DNA of 64,000 nt from Fusobacterium naviforme (GTDB taxonomy: Bacteria > Bacillota > Clostridia > Lachnospirales > Lachnospiraceae): positions 124,001 to 188,000 of the forward strand of contig PYGH01000001.1 of the NCBI GenBank assembly GCA_003014445.1, read 5' to 3'. Shown here in pieces: positions 18,989 through 28,245 of this stretch (position 1 is the stretch's first letter; every line of letters starts with the position of its first letter). Both the position numbers and the translations under genes were made by a program. Under the pieces are notes generated by a model. That model searched no databases, had not been told where the DNA came from, and was given only the letters and a program-made list of their open reading frames with translations.

Positions 18989-20383
18989 ATGGGAAGCTAC
19001 CGGATCGATTTTGAGCATCCGAATCATATCTATTTTATGGGAATCGGCGGCATCAGCATGAGTGGTCTCGCGGAGATACTCCTGAAGGAGGGCTTTCGCA
19101 TCAGCGGAAGCGACGCAAAGGAGAGCAGCTTTACGGACCGGCTCAGCGCGCTGGGCGCGACGGTTGTCTACGGGCAGCGGAGCGAGAATATCACGGATGA
19201 TATCGACTGCGTCGTCTATACTGCCGCGATTCATCCGGACAATCCGGAGTACCGCACAGCCATGGAGAAGCAGATTCCCATGCTTACGCGGGCGGAGCTG
19301 CTCGGACAGATGATGCGGCGCTACCGCCGGAGCATCGCAGTCAGCGGTACGCACGGAAAGACCACAACGACCTCCATGCTCTCCCATATACTTGTGAAGG
19401 CCGGTACAGATCCGACTATTTCCGTCGGTGGGGTGCTGCCTCTGATCGGAGGGAATATCCGCGTCGGCGGTAACGACACCTTCCTTCTTGAGGCCTGTGA
19501 GTATACCAACAGCTTTCTCTCCTTTTCTCCGACCATGGAGATTATACTGAATGTCGAGGCGGATCATCTCGATTTCTTCAAGGATATCGACGATATCCGC
19601 AGCTCCTTCCACCGCTTTGTCGAGCGGCTTCCGGAGGACGGAACCGTGATTATCGACAGCCGCATCCGTGCGTACCGGGAGCTCGTCCGGGATTTCCCCG
19701 GCAGGGTTGTGACGGTCGGCACGAAGGGGGCGGATATCTACGCAGAGGAGCTTCTCTACGATGAATACGGACATCCTTCCTTTGTGCCTGTTGCATTCGG
19801 GGAGGCGCTTTCGCGCGTACAGCTCGCTGTGCCTGGAGAGCACAATATCTTCAACGCGCTGGCGGCAATCGCGGCGGGGCTGGAGCTCGGACTTCCGGCT
19901 GCGCGTATCCGCGAGGGACTTCAGGACTTCCGGGGAACCGTGCGCCGCTTTGAGAAGAAGGGGGAGCTGAACGGCGCAACCATCATAGACGACTACGCAC
20001 ATCATCCGCAGGAGATCGAAGCCACCCTTCGCGCGGCGGAGCATTATCCGCACCGGGAGCTGTGGTGTGTGTTCCAGCCGCACACTTATTCCAGAACCAG
20101 GGCGCTGCTGCCGGAGTTTGGAAGAGCGCTGGAGCTCTCGGATCACGTGCTGCTCGCAGACATCTACGCGGCGCGGGAGACCGATACCCTCGGCGTCAGT
20201 GCCGCGGATGTGGAGCGTGCCATCAACGCGGATACGCCGGGCAAGGCCCTCTATCTTTCTTCCTTTGAGGAGATTGAGCGCTATCTCATGGAAAAACTGT
20301 CCCCCGGCGATTTGTGTATAACCATGGGGGCGGGAGATATCTACCGCGTCGGCGAGGAGTTGCTTCAGAAGAGCAAAAAGTGA
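18989..20383 (+). CDS. murC: UDP-N-acetylmuramate--L-alanine ligase
   Basis: MurC adds L-alanine to UDP-MurNAc using ATP in peptidoglycan precursor synthesis. The start at 18989 follows GCGGAGGAA; an earlier in-frame ATG is rejected. YFMGIGGISMSGLAEIL is the N-terminal UDP-binding glycine-rich loop, SGTHGKTTTTSM the ATP-binding loop, and IIDDYAHHPQEI the C-terminal ligase motif. Length 464 residues, normal. Confidence 0.97.
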   Translation: MGSYRIDFEHPNHIYFMGIGGISMSGLAEILLKEGFRISGSDAKESSFTDRLSALGATVVYGQRSENITDDIDCVVYTAAIHPDNPEYRTAMEKQIPMLTRAELLGQMMRRYRRSIAVSGTHGKTTTTSMLSHILVKAGTDPTISVGGVLPLIGGNIRVGGNDTFLLEACEYTNSFLSFSPTMEIILNVEADHLDFFKDIDDIRSSFHRFVERLPEDGTVIIDSRIRAYRELVRDFPGRVVTVGTKGADIYAEELLYDEYGHPSFVPVAFGEALSRVQLAVPGEHNIFNALAAIAAGLELGLPAARIREGLQDFRGTVRRFEKKGELNGATIIDDYAHHPQEIEATLRAAEHYPHRELWCVFQPHTYSRTRALLPEFGRALELSDHVLLADIYAARETDTLGVSAADVERAINADTPGKALYLSSFEEIERYLMEKLSPGDLCITMGAGDIYRVGEELLQKSKK

Positions 20384-20400
20384 AGAGAATTAAAGATTTA

Positions 20401-20433
20401 AAGCCGGGATGTCGGAAAGACACCCGGCTTTTC
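20401..20433 (+). terminator. rho-independent terminator of murC
   Basis: AAGCCGGG pairs with CCCGGCTT and inner TGTC with GACA (one bulged A), followed by TTTT. Confidence 0.75.
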
Positions 20434-20516
20434 CACAAGAGGAGGCGGAACTTATCAACTTATCCACAGAATCCACAGGAAAAAGCTATCAACATTGTGG
20501 ATAAAGTTGTGGACAG
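20429..20516. promoter_or_regulatory. DnaA-box cluster upstream of dnaD
   Basis: Two perfect DnaA boxes are present: TTATCCACA at 20460-20468 and its reverse TGTGGATAA at 20496-20504. One-mismatch TTTTCCACA lies at 20429-20437. Two-mismatch boxes lie at 20452, 20469, 20486 and 20508. Seven sites in 88 bases is far above chance. A probable promoter follows (TTCTCA at 20534-20539, 17 bases, TAAACT at 20557-20562) for dnaD. DnaA would thus control the helicase-loading genes, or the cluster may be a chromosomal DnaA-titration or origin-like site. Confidence 0.75.
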
Positions 20517-20627
20517 GGAGGCGGCGCTTTGGGTTCTCAATTCCGTACCGCTGTGCTAAACTAGGCGGGAACAGGGCGCTGCACAGAACTCTGTGCGGTG
20601 CTGCGTTTTGAAAGGAACAGGTGACAG

Positions 20628-21743
20628 ATGATGAAAATTAAATTCACCGGTCCCTGTGTGCCGACAGCCACACTGGTCGCGAATGAATTTATCGATCGAT
20701 ACATGCCTTCGGCAAACGGGGAATATGTAAAGGTATATCTCTATCTTCTCCGCCATGCGGAGGAGGAAATTACCACGGCGGAGATCGCCGATGCGCTGGA
20801 GCTGACCGAGGGAGATGTGCGTCGGGCGCTGACACGCTGGAAGAAGGACGGCCTGCTCGCAGCGCAGGGAGAGACTGCCGGGGAGGCTCTAAGCGGCGGA
20901 GAGCTGCCGCAGGAGCCAGTCCTTAAAGAGGCGGGCACGACAGAACAGCCGGAGGGCATGGTCTGCGCTGCGAAACAGGAGAGCCAGGAGGCAGTCACCG
21001 GGACAGCATCCGGGGCGGAAAACGCACTTTTGAATCCGCTCCCGGAGATCCCGGACAAGTCGGGTGTGAATTTCGCAAAGCTTCGGAAGGATCAGGAATT
21101 TACGGAGCTTCTCTATGTCATTCAGCGCTATCTCTCAAAGATTTTTTCGCAGACGGACAGTGAGACCATTGCCTATCTCTACGATGTGCTGAAGCTCCCG
21201 TCAGAGCTGCTCGTGTATCTCGCAGAGCGCTGTGCACAGAACAGAAAGACCTCTCTCCGTTACTTTGAGAGCGTCGCGCTGGACTGGTACCGGAGAGGTA
21301 TTCGGACTGCGGAGCAGGCACAGCACAGCGCAGACAGCTACAGTACAGAGGTCTATGCAGTGATGAAGGCCTTCGGCCTGAAGCGGAGAGATCCGGGAAC
21401 AGAGGAGCTGCGCTACATTCGAAAGTGGTTTGAGGACTATGGCTTCGCCAAGGAGCTGGTGCTGCTCGCCTGCGACAGAACACTGCTCCGGGCGCACAAC
21501 CCGAGCTTTGTCTATGCCGACAGGATACTCACAGAGTGGCACAGCGCCGGGATTCACACTGTGGAGGAGGCAAAACGGCTGGAGGAGGAGCGCTCCGCAA
21601 AGCGGGGCCGGAAGAGCGGGGCGGGGGAGATGCGGAAAAACCCGCGGGGCGGCGGCACGCGCTTCAGCAATTTTGAGCAGCGGGACGATGATATTGATGC
21701 GCTCGCGCTTCAGATGATGAAGAAGCAGCTGGAGCAGGCGTGA
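20628..21743 (+). CDS. DnaD-domain replication protein
   Basis: This 371-residue protein has an N-terminal winged-helix region (VKVYLYLLRHAEEEITTAEIADALELTEGDVRRALTRW in pieces). A low-complexity linker (about residues 80-140) and a C-terminal DnaD/DnaB2 domain follow. The motif YLYDVLKLPSELLVYLAERC recurs in a second copy (YIRKWFEDYGFAKELVLLACDRT). These proteins help load the replicative helicase at origins. It is followed directly by a DnaC-like loader. The ATG pair at 20628/20631 leaves the start ambiguous by one codon. Confidence 0.88.
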   Translation: MMKIKFTGPCVPTATLVANEFIDRYMPSANGEYVKVYLYLLRHAEEEITTAEIADALELTEGDVRRALTRWKKDGLLAAQGETAGEALSGGELPQEPVLKEAGTTEQPEGMVCAAKQESQEAVTGTASGAENALLNPLPEIPDKSGVNFAKLRKDQEFTELLYVIQRYLSKIFSQTDSETIAYLYDVLKLPSELLVYLAERCAQNRKTSLRYFESVALDWYRRGIRTAEQAQHSADSYSTEVYAVMKAFGLKRRDPGTEELRYIRKWFEDYGFAKELVLLACDRTLLRAHNPSFVYADRILTEWHSAGIHTVEEAKRLEEERSAKRGRKSGAGEMRKNPRGGGTRFSNFEQRDDDIDALALQMMKKQLEQA

Positions 21744-21801
21744 GCAGAGTCAGCATTGCTGCGGACAGAGCGCAGCATGGCTTACAGACAAAGGAGTCAC
21801 T

Positions 21802-22803
21802 ATGGCACTGAGCAATTCGCAGTTCAATGCGATACTGCGTGAATATGAGCGGCTGCAGGCGGAGAATCGCCGGGAGTACGCTGCGCGAAGGGCGCGGGTG
21901 ATGCAGGCTGTCCCGGAGCTGAAGCATCTGGACGACAGAGCCGCCGTCTCTGCGATGGAGCGGCTTAAGAGGAGCGTGCTCGGCGGCGACAGCTTCGCAG
22001 TACAGGGCTTTTCCGAGGAGATCGGCACGATTGAGGAGCAGAAGGCCGCCCTGCTAAAGAAGGCAGGCTTCCCTCCGGATGCGCTGGAGCCGCACTACCA
22101 CTGCGCGGACTGCAGGGATACAGGCTTTATCGAGGGACAGAAATGTCACTGCTTTCACACGAGAGCCATCCGGCTTCTCTATGCCCAGTCGCATCTTGAC
22201 AGAATCATGGAGCGGGAGAACTTTGAGACCTTTTCCCTCGAGTGGTACGATGACAGCCAGGTGCTGAATGCCATCGGCATGACAGAGCGCGCGTGGATGC
22301 GCCGCATCGAGGAGCGCTGCAGAAGCTTTGTCGAGAACTTTCCCAGAGAGCACGGAAGCATACTTTTTCAGGGAAATACCGGTGTCGGAAAGACCTTTCT
22401 CTCCAACAGCATTGCGAAGGAGCTGATCGAGCGGGGACAGTCTGTGATCTACCTCACGGCTGCAGAGTTCTTTGACTGCATGGCGAAGGTGCGTATTGAG
22501 AAGACAGATGATCTGAAGCTCCAGGAGCTGTACGACTATATATTCAGCTGTGATCTCCTGATCCTCGACGATCTGGGGACTGAGGTAGTAAATACCTTTT
22601 CCGCATCACAGCTCTTCTATCTTGTAAATTTCCGCCTGAACGCGCAGAAGGGAACGGTGATTTCGACCAACCTCTCCATGCGCATGCTGCGGGACAGCTA
22701 TTCAGACAGAACCACCTCGCGCATTACCAGCGGATATGATATACTCATGCTCTATGGGGATGATATCCGCGCCAAGAAAAGAAAAAGAGAACTGGGACTC
22801 TGA
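21802..22803 (+). CDS. DnaC-like helicase loader (ATP-binding protein)
   Basis: The protein has 333 residues with a helical N-terminal part and a small zinc-binding-like cluster (HYHCADCRDTGFIEGQKCHCFH). The AAA+ core has Walker A GNTGVGKT, Walker B LLILDDLGTE and the arginine-finger segment DRTTSRI. It fits the DnaC/DnaI family that delivers DnaB to the origin. Its place after the DnaD-domain gene makes a primosome operon, with prs and proS next on the same strand. Confidence 0.92.
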   Translation: MALSNSQFNAILREYERLQAENRREYAARRARVMQAVPELKHLDDRAAVSAMERLKRSVLGGDSFAVQGFSEEIGTIEEQKAALLKKAGFPPDALEPHYHCADCRDTGFIEGQKCHCFHTRAIRLLYAQSHLDRIMERENFETFSLEWYDDSQVLNAIGMTERAWMRRIEERCRSFVENFPREHGSILFQGNTGVGKTFLSNSIAKELIERGQSVIYLTAAEFFDCMAKVRIEKTDDLKLQELYDYIFSCDLLILDDLGTEVVNTFSASQLFYLVNFRLNAQKGTVISTNLSMRMLRDSYSDRTTSRITSGYDILMLYGDDIRAKKRKRELGL

Positions 22804-22823
22804 AGGGAGAAAGAGGAGAGAAC

Positions 22824-24017
22824 ATGGCAAACGAAGACAAAGAGATCGAGACGATACCGGTAGGCCCGCTGGGACTCGTGCCCTTAAAGAGCTGCGAGGG
22901 GCTGGGAAAGAAGGTCAACGACTACCTGGTGCAGTGGAGAAGTGCAAGACAGAGCGAGCACAAGAACACCATTGCCTTTGCAGGTTATCAGAGAGATTCC
23001 TACATTATAAATACACAGATCAGCCGCTTCGGGACCGGAGAGGGGAAGGGAACCATACTTCAGTCTGTCCGCGGAGGGGATCTGTTTCTGATGGTGGATG
23101 TATGCAACCACAGCCTCACCTACTCTCTCTGCGGCATGACGAACCATATGTCGCCGGACGATCACTTCTCTGACTTAAAGCGCATCATCATGGCGGCAGC
23201 AGGCAAGGCGCGCCGCATCAATGTCATCATGCCCTTTCTCTATGAGAGCCGCCAGTACAAGCGGAACGGCAGAGAGTCTCTGGACTGCGCGCTGGCGCTT
23301 CACGAGCTCGTCAACATGGGCGTGGAGAATATCATCACCTTCGATGCACACGATCCGCGCGTGCAGAATGCTATCCCGCTGAAGGGCTTTGAGACCGTAC
23401 AGCCCATCTATCAGTTCATCAAGGCAATACTTGCGGCCGAGCCGGAGCTTCGGGTCGATGCAGAGCACATGACGGTCATCAGCCCGGATGAGGGCGGCAT
23501 GAGCCGGGCGATCTATTTTGCCAATATGCTGGGACTGGATGTCGGCATGTTCTATAAGCGCCGCGACTACACGCGTCTTGTCGGCGGCAGGAATCCCATC
23601 GTCGCGCACGAATTCCTCGGTGCGGATGTCGCGGGGAAGGATGTCATCGTGGTGGATGATATGATCTCCTCCGGAGAGAGTGTGCAGGACGTCGCGAGAG
23701 AGCTGAAGCGCAGAAAGGCAGGTAAGGTCTTCATCTGCGGAACTTTTGGCCTCTTCACGAATGGGCTGACCCGCTTTGACCGCTACTACGAGGAAGGTCT
23801 GATAGACCGTGTCTTCACGACAAATCTTGTCTATCAGTCCCCGGAGCTTCTCAGCAGACCTTACTACGTCAGCGTGGAGATGAGCAAGTATATTGCGCTT
23901 CTGATCGACAGCCTGAATCACGACACCTCGATCAGCGAGCTGCTGCAGCCAAGCGAACGCATACACCGCGTTCTGGAGAAGCACAGAGCGGCGCAGGCAG
24001 CCGGAAAGCAGGGATGA
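22824..24017 (+). CDS. prs: ribose-phosphate pyrophosphokinase
   Basis: It makes PRPP from ribose-5-phosphate and ATP for nucleotide, histidine and tryptophan synthesis. The PRPP-binding motif [13 protein letters not shown] is present, as are [13 protein letters not shown] and the AHDPR catalytic region. At 397 residues it is longer than the classical ~315-residue enzyme, having an N-terminal extension of about 70 residues seen in related Clostridia. It starts behind AAAGAGGAG, 20 bases after the dnaC-like gene. Confidence 0.93.
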   Translation: MANEDKEIETIPVGPLGLVPLKSCEGLGKKVNDYLVQWRSARQSEHKNTIAFAGYQRDSYIINTQISRFGTGEGKGTILQSVRGGDLFLMVDVCNHSLTYSLCGMTNHMSPDDHFSDLKRIIMAAAGKARRINVIMPFLYESRQYKRNGRESLDCALALHELVNMGVENIITFDAHDPRVQNAIPLKGFETVQPIYQFIKAILAAEPELRVDAEHMTVISPDEGGMSRAIYFANMLGLDVGMFYKRRDYTRLVGGRNPIVAHEFLGADVAGKDVIVVDDMISSGESVQDVARELKRRKAGKVFICGTFGLFTNGLTRFDRYYEEGLIDRVFTTNLVYQSPELLSRPYYVSVEMSKYIALLIDSLNHDTSISELLQPSERIHRVLEKHRAAQAAGKQG

Positions 24018-24031
24018 GGGGAGAAAAGAAG

Positions 24032-25471
24032 ATGGCAGACGATAAGAAGCTGGTAAAGGAAATCACTTCCATGGACGAGGATTTCGCCCAGTGGTACACA
24101 GATATTGTGCGCAAGGCAGAGCTCTGTGATTACACAAGTGTCAAGGGATGTATGGTCATACGTCCGGCGGGCTATGCAATCTGGGAGGCCATTCAGCAGA
24201 ACCTGGATGCGCGCTTTAAGGCGACCGGTGTGCAGAACTGCTCCATGCCGCTCTTTATTCCGGAGAGCCTTCTGCAGAAGGAGAAGGATCATGTCGAGGG
24301 CTTCGCACCTGAGGTCGCGTGGGTCACGCAGGGTGGGCTGGAGCCCCTTCAGGAGCGTCTCTGCGTGCGTCCCACCTCGGAGACGTTGTTCTGTGACTAC
24401 TACGCCAGAACAGTACATTCCTACCGGGATCTCCCGCAGAACCTGAACCAGTGGTGCTCCGTGGTGCGCTGGGAGAAAACGACCCGTCCCTTCCTCCGTT
24501 CGAGAGAGTTCCTCTGGCAGGAGGGACATACTGTCCATGCGACAGCTGAGGAGGCGCAGGAGCGCACAGAGATGATGCTGAATGTCTACGCGGACTTCTG
24601 TGAGGAGGATCTCGCAATTCCGGTAGTGCGCGGACAGAAGACCGATAAGGAGAAGTTCGCAGGAGCAGTTGCGACCTACACGATAGAATCCCTGATGCAT
24701 GACGGCAAGGCGCTGCAGAGCGGCACCAGCCATAACTTTGGGGACGGCTTCGCAAGGGCCTTCGGCATGCAGTTTCAGGACAGGGACAACAGTCTGAAGT
24801 ATATGCACCAGACCTCCTGGGGGATGACAACCCGCATGATCGGGGCCATCATCATGGTGCACGGAGACGATTCCGGGCTGAAGCTCCCGCCGCATATCGC
24901 GCCGACGCAGGTCATCGTGATACCGGTTCAGATGAATAAGGAGGGCGTGCTGGAGAAGGCGTCCGAGCTCACGGAGTCGCTGAAGGCAGCGGGAATTCGG
25001 GTGAAGCTGGACGATTCCGACCGCCGTCCGGGCTTTAAGTTTGCGGACTGTGAGATGCGGGGCATTCCGCTTCGTGTGGAGATCGGACCAAAGGATATTG
25101 CGGCGGAGCAGTGTGTGCTGGTGCGCCGTGACAGCGGAGAGAAGGTCACTGCCTCTCTCGACAATCTGGCTGCAACTGTGACAGAGCTGCTGGAGACCAT
25201 ACAGCGCGATATGTACGAGAGAGCGAAGGCACATCGCGAGGCACATACCTACGATGTGCAGACCATGGAGGAGTTTGCGGACACGGTTAAAAATCGTCCG
25301 GGCTTTGTGCGCGCCATGTGGTGCGGCTGCCAGGAGTGCGAGGACAAGATCAAGGAGCAGACCGGTGCGACCAGCCGCTGCATCCCATTCCGGCAGGAGC
25401 AGCTCTCCGATACCTGCGTCTGCTGCGGAAAGCCCGCAAAGAAGATGGTCTACTGGGGTGTTGCATACTAA
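24032..25471 (+). CDS. proS: proline--tRNA ligase, type 3
   Basis: Start at 24032 behind GAGGGGAG, 14 bases after prs. The 479-residue product is the short, archaeal-like ProRS with no editing insertion. Class II motifs are seen in [13 protein letters not shown] and [14 protein letters not shown]. The anticodon-binding domain and the C-terminal zinc-binding tail ([10 protein letters not shown], then [18 protein letters not shown]) are also present. The C-terminal tyrosine end is typical for the type. It lacks an upstream T-box. Confidence 0.97.
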   Translation: MADDKKLVKEITSMDEDFAQWYTDIVRKAELCDYTSVKGCMVIRPAGYAIWEAIQQNLDARFKATGVQNCSMPLFIPESLLQKEKDHVEGFAPEVAWVTQGGLEPLQERLCVRPTSETLFCDYYARTVHSYRDLPQNLNQWCSVVRWEKTTRPFLRSREFLWQEGHTVHATAEEAQERTEMMLNVYADFCEEDLAIPVVRGQKTDKEKFAGAVATYTIESLMHDGKALQSGTSHNFGDGFARAFGMQFQDRDNSLKYMHQTSWGMTTRMIGAIIMVHGDDSGLKLPPHIAPTQVIVIPVQMNKEGVLEKASELTESLKAAGIRVKLDDSDRRPGFKFADCEMRGIPLRVEIGPKDIAAEQCVLVRRDSGEKVTASLDNLAATVTELLETIQRDMYERAKAHREAHTYDVQTMEEFADTVKNRPGFVRAMWCGCQECEDKIKEQTGATSRCIPFRQEQLSDTCVCCGKPAKKMVYWGVAY

Positions 25472-25494
25472 AAAAGAATAAACATGACAAAAAG

Positions 25495-25526
25495 AGAGAA
25501 TCCGGTTGCAACTGGGTTCTCTTTTG
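25495..25526 (+). terminator. rho-independent terminator of proS
   Basis: AGAGAATCC pairs with GGGTTCTCT (one G-T pair) around GGTTGCAACT, followed by TTT. Confidence 0.75.
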
Positions 25527-25642
25527 GTATAGTGGCGAGGATAGGAAAGGATAGTTCTTTCATTTTGCCTCTGTATCATATAAACATATTTACAAAACAT
25601 TCAAATGGGCATTGATTTTGCTAAATATCTGTTAATTCCGGA

Positions 25643-25671
25643 TTGTTATTTGTATAAATCACAAATATAAT
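25643..25671 (+). promoter_or_regulatory. promoter of the Cna-B pseudogene
   Basis: TTGTTA (25643-25648) and TATAAT (25666-25671) are 17 bases apart. The rest of 25527-25782 is AT-rich and carries no gene. Confidence 0.55.
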
Positions 25672-25782
25672 GAAATTATAAACCTTTTGAAACGATGAGA
25701 ACTCATAATGAATACTTGTAGACTTGAGGCTGGCGGTGGGGTTTCGTCGTATGTTCACTATCAAAGAGAAGGGGGAATACAG

Positions 25783-26348
25783 ATGAAACGATGGAAGAAG
25801 CTGGCAGTGATATTGTTGAGTACAGCGATGACAGTGTCTCTGTGTCCGCAGCCGTTTATCACGGCATGCGCGACGCAGATAGAGGAGCCGGAGGCAGAAG
25901 GGGCCCCGGCTGTGTGGAGATTCATGTCTCAAAATATTGGGGGGGGACAGAATGATCCGATTCTGCCGACACCCTACCGCAGGAGGTCAGAGTTCAGCTT
26001 CTGGCAAATGGCGAGCCGCTACCGGGACAGGAGCGCAGCCTGAGTGCAGAGAAGAACTGGGAGGACAGCTTCACCGGCCTCCCGGAGACAGATCAGAATG
26101 GTGAAAAGATCAACTATGCGGTACAGGAACAGCCGGTGTTCGGTTATCACGCGCAAATCACAGGGCCTGAGAAGCGGGAAGATGAGTCCAAAACTTACTG
26201 GGTTATGGTGGATCCGGAAGAGCTGAAACCTGGTCCCTATCTCATTGTAGTACAGAACTGGGCTGCAGCGATGTGGTGGGGAAATCCAAATGTATACTAC
26301 TTTCTGAAAGTGGAGAAAAGATATGCAATCACAATCAAAAAAATCTAG
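25783..26348 (+). pseudogene. secreted Cna-B-domain surface protein, broken
   Basis: A signal peptide starts at 25783 (MKRWKKLAVILLSTAMTVSL) and its frame stays open to 26043 but loses homology after about base 25910. In another frame the sequence reads HVSKYWGGTE, stop (TGA), SDSADTLPQEVRVQLLANGE, SLSAEKNWEDSFTGLP, NGEKINYAVQEQPV. This is an ordinary collagen-adhesin B-type (Cna_B) repeat. Both a frame change near 25910 and an in-frame TGA are needed to explain it. The remaining frame runs to 26348 without an LPxTG anchor. It is the relic of a larger surface protein. Confidence 0.8.
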
Positions 26349-26967
26349 TTCTGCTAAAGATATAATTGTAGGAATTATTATGCTTGGAATAATTAGTTTT
26401 ATCATTGTTTGTTTAATGAGTTTGTTTGTGAATTTTGCGGGTTATGGCATTTTAAAAATTAGTCAAATCACTTCAAAGATGGATGCTGTTGTTATTGTAG
26501 CTTTGATAACGGGCGGGGTTTCTATTTTGGGAGTAGTAATAAGTTCAGTAGTGTCAAAAGTAATTGAATATAAACAAAGTATTAAAAAATATTTGTACGA
26601 GAAGAAAGAAGAACCATATTCAAAATTTATTGATATGGTATATAAGATGCAAGAAAATGTAAAAGACAATAAAAATTATTCTGAGCAAGATATGATAAAA
26701 GATGTTAAAGAATTTTCTAAGCAATTAACGCTTTGGGGATCAAATAAGGTTATAAAAAAATGGCTGGTTTTTCGAGAACGAAGTCAAAAAACTAATATAT
26801 CGCCTACAGAAAATTTATTTATTCTTGAAGACATCATTTTCGAAATTAGACATGACATGGGGCATAAGAAAAGAGGGTTGAAAAGAGGCGATATACTGGC
26901 ATTTTTTATAAATGATATTAAAGAATATCTCCCACAAATAAATAAAAGATATACTGTAGATGATTGA
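26323..26967 (+). CDS. AT-rich membrane protein of unknown function
   Basis: The protein has 214 residues. Two N-terminal membrane helices (IIVGIIMLGIISFIIVCLM and VVIVALITGGVSILGVVISS) are followed by a charged cytoplasmic domain. The domain contains a LTLWGSNKVIKKW segment and the C-terminal block FEIRHDMGHKKRGLKRGDIL with FINDIKEYL. I have seen this LxLWGS...RxDxGHxxxGLxxGDxLxxFINDI pattern in uncharacterised proteins of many bacteria but cannot name a function. Base composition is far more AT-rich than all neighbours, so it is probably recently acquired. It overlaps the pseudogene end by 26 bases and starts behind GGAGAAAAG. Confidence 0.7.
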   Translation: MQSQSKKSSSAKDIIVGIIMLGIISFIIVCLMSLFVNFAGYGILKISQITSKMDAVVIVALITGGVSILGVVISSVVSKVIEYKQSIKKYLYEKKEEPYSKFIDMVYKMQENVKDNKNYSEQDMIKDVKEFSKQLTLWGSNKVIKKWLVFRERSQKTNISPTENLFILEDIIFEIRHDMGHKKRGLKRGDILAFFINDIKEYLPQINKRYTVDD

Positions 26968-27060
26968 CGGATAACGTACAATTGATTTCGCAAAAATAAT
27001 AATGAAATAGACATAGTCTATGACCATCGGTAGAATTAAGTTACCACACAAAATAATCCG

Positions 27061-27933
27061 ATGAGGCCAGAAACTATGTCTGATAACATTATACAGTTAA
27101 ACGAAGATCTCATAAAGAATAATCTCAAGGATCTCGTCCGAAACAGCGTGGAAGAAACCCTTAATGCCCTGCTTGATCATGAAGCGGACGAGCTGGTCAA
27201 TGCCGGTAAGTACGAGCGTACCGATGATCGGAAGGGCTACCGATCCGGACACTATAACCGAAACTTTACCACTACCTCCGGCGATGTCACTCTGCACGTT
27301 CCTAAACTGAAAGGCATCCAGTTTGAAACTGCTATCATCGAGCGCTACCGTCGCCGGGAGTGTTCTGTTGAAGAAGCGCTCATCGAGATGTACATGGCCG
27401 GTGTCTCCGTACGTCGGGTGGAAGATATCACCGAAGCTCTTTGGGGCAGCAAGGTCTCTCCCGGGACAATCAGCAACCTGAAAAAGAAAGCCTATGAACA
27501 TATTGAAACATGGCGTACAAGGTCGCTCAGCGATAAATATCCCTATGTCTACGTGGATGGAGTCTACCTGAAACGCAGCTGGGGAGGTGAAGTCCAGAAC
27601 GTCTCGGTTCTGGTTGCCATCGGTGTCAATCAAGACGGTTACCGCGAAATCATCGGCGCTGCCGAAGGCATGAAAGAAGACCGTGAGAGCTGGAGAAACT
27701 TCTTCGTTCACCTCAAGGAGCGCGGGTTAACAGGCGTCCGGCTGATCATAGGAGACAAGTGTCTTGGTATGCTGGAAACTATTCCTGAGGTATTTCATGG
27801 GGCAAAATATCAACGCTGTACCGTCCACTTCTATCGAAATGTTTTTACCGTTACTCCCAGGAGCAGGATGAGCAAAGTCTCCAAGATAAGACGGACGTTC
27901 CCCAGAGAAAAAATTGAGGAAATCGGAGCGTGA
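27061..27933 (+). mobile_element. IS256-family transposase, C-terminally truncated
   Basis: The N-terminal two thirds of an IS256/mutator transposase is intact. It carries LLDHEADELVNAGKYERTDDRKGYRSGHYNR, VPKLKGIQFET, the first catalytic Asp in YVYVDGVYLKRSWGG and the second near LIIGDKCLGMLETIPE. After YQRCTVHFYRNVFTVTPRSRM the normal sequence stops and 20 unrelated residues precede TGA. The C-terminal third, with the catalytic Glu, is missing. Adjacent sequence is a phage tail remnant, so an insertion followed by deletion removed the right end. No terminal inverted repeat pair could be found. Confidence 0.9.
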
Positions 27934-27964
27934 GATGACGACCCCGCTTTTCATGCTCCGATAG

Positions 27965-28099
27965 GTCCAGCTGGGACTGAATATTGCTGATCAGGACCTT
28001 TTGACGATCGGCCTTGTGAACGACATGTTCAGCGAAATGAGCCGAGACAAGTTGGAGTGGCGTGAGGAAGCATTCCAGGACGATATGGACTGGTCCTGA
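27965..28099 (+). pseudogene. phage tail assembly chaperone C-terminal fragment
   Basis: One open frame without a start reads QLGLNIADQDLLTIGLVNDM, then FSEMSRDKLEWREEAFQDDM and a stop after DWS. The pattern (LxxxDLxLLTxGxVxDM followed by a DxxxW-x-EDMDxx ending) resembles small tail assembly chaperones of Firmicutes siphophages. It lies directly at the broken end of the IS256 transposase. It is too short to be functional. Confidence 0.55.
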
Positions 28100-28104
28100 T
28101 GCCT

Positions 28105-28229
28105 TTTCTGCATAAAGAACGGATTGGTTTTATGCAGAAAGAAAAATCTATCTGAATAAAAAATTCAAGATTTTAATGTAGATATCTGTTGACTTTCTGC
28201 ATAAAAAGAGCTATGATTTTATGCAGAAA
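28105..28229 (+). promoter_or_regulatory. duplicated inverted-repeat operator and promoter of the Fic gene
   Basis: TTTCTGCATAAA, 12 bases, TTTATGCAGAAA occurs at 28105-28140 and again at 28194-28229, identical in arms and spacing and 89 bases apart. The second copy overlaps a strong promoter: TTGACT (28189-28194), 17 bases, TATGAT (28212-28217). A dimer or tetramer bound there would block transcription. The likely binder is the Fic protein itself, which has a C-terminal winged helix. Confidence 0.8.
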
Positions 28230-28245
28230 TGGGGGACTTGGGGTC

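Noticed and set aside
20429-20516. Chromosomal origin oriC
   Set aside because: The DnaA boxes are convincing, but dnaA and dnaN are not here and no AT-rich unwinding tract is evident; kept as a DnaA-binding region only.
23918-25600. 560-residue minus-strand ORF
   Set aside because: It is antisense to proS and has no recognisable domain.
25708-25782. Upstream start for the Cna-B signal peptide frame
   Set aside because: The ATG at 25783 has a GAAGGGGGAA ribosome-binding site and yields a proper signal peptide; the extension does not.
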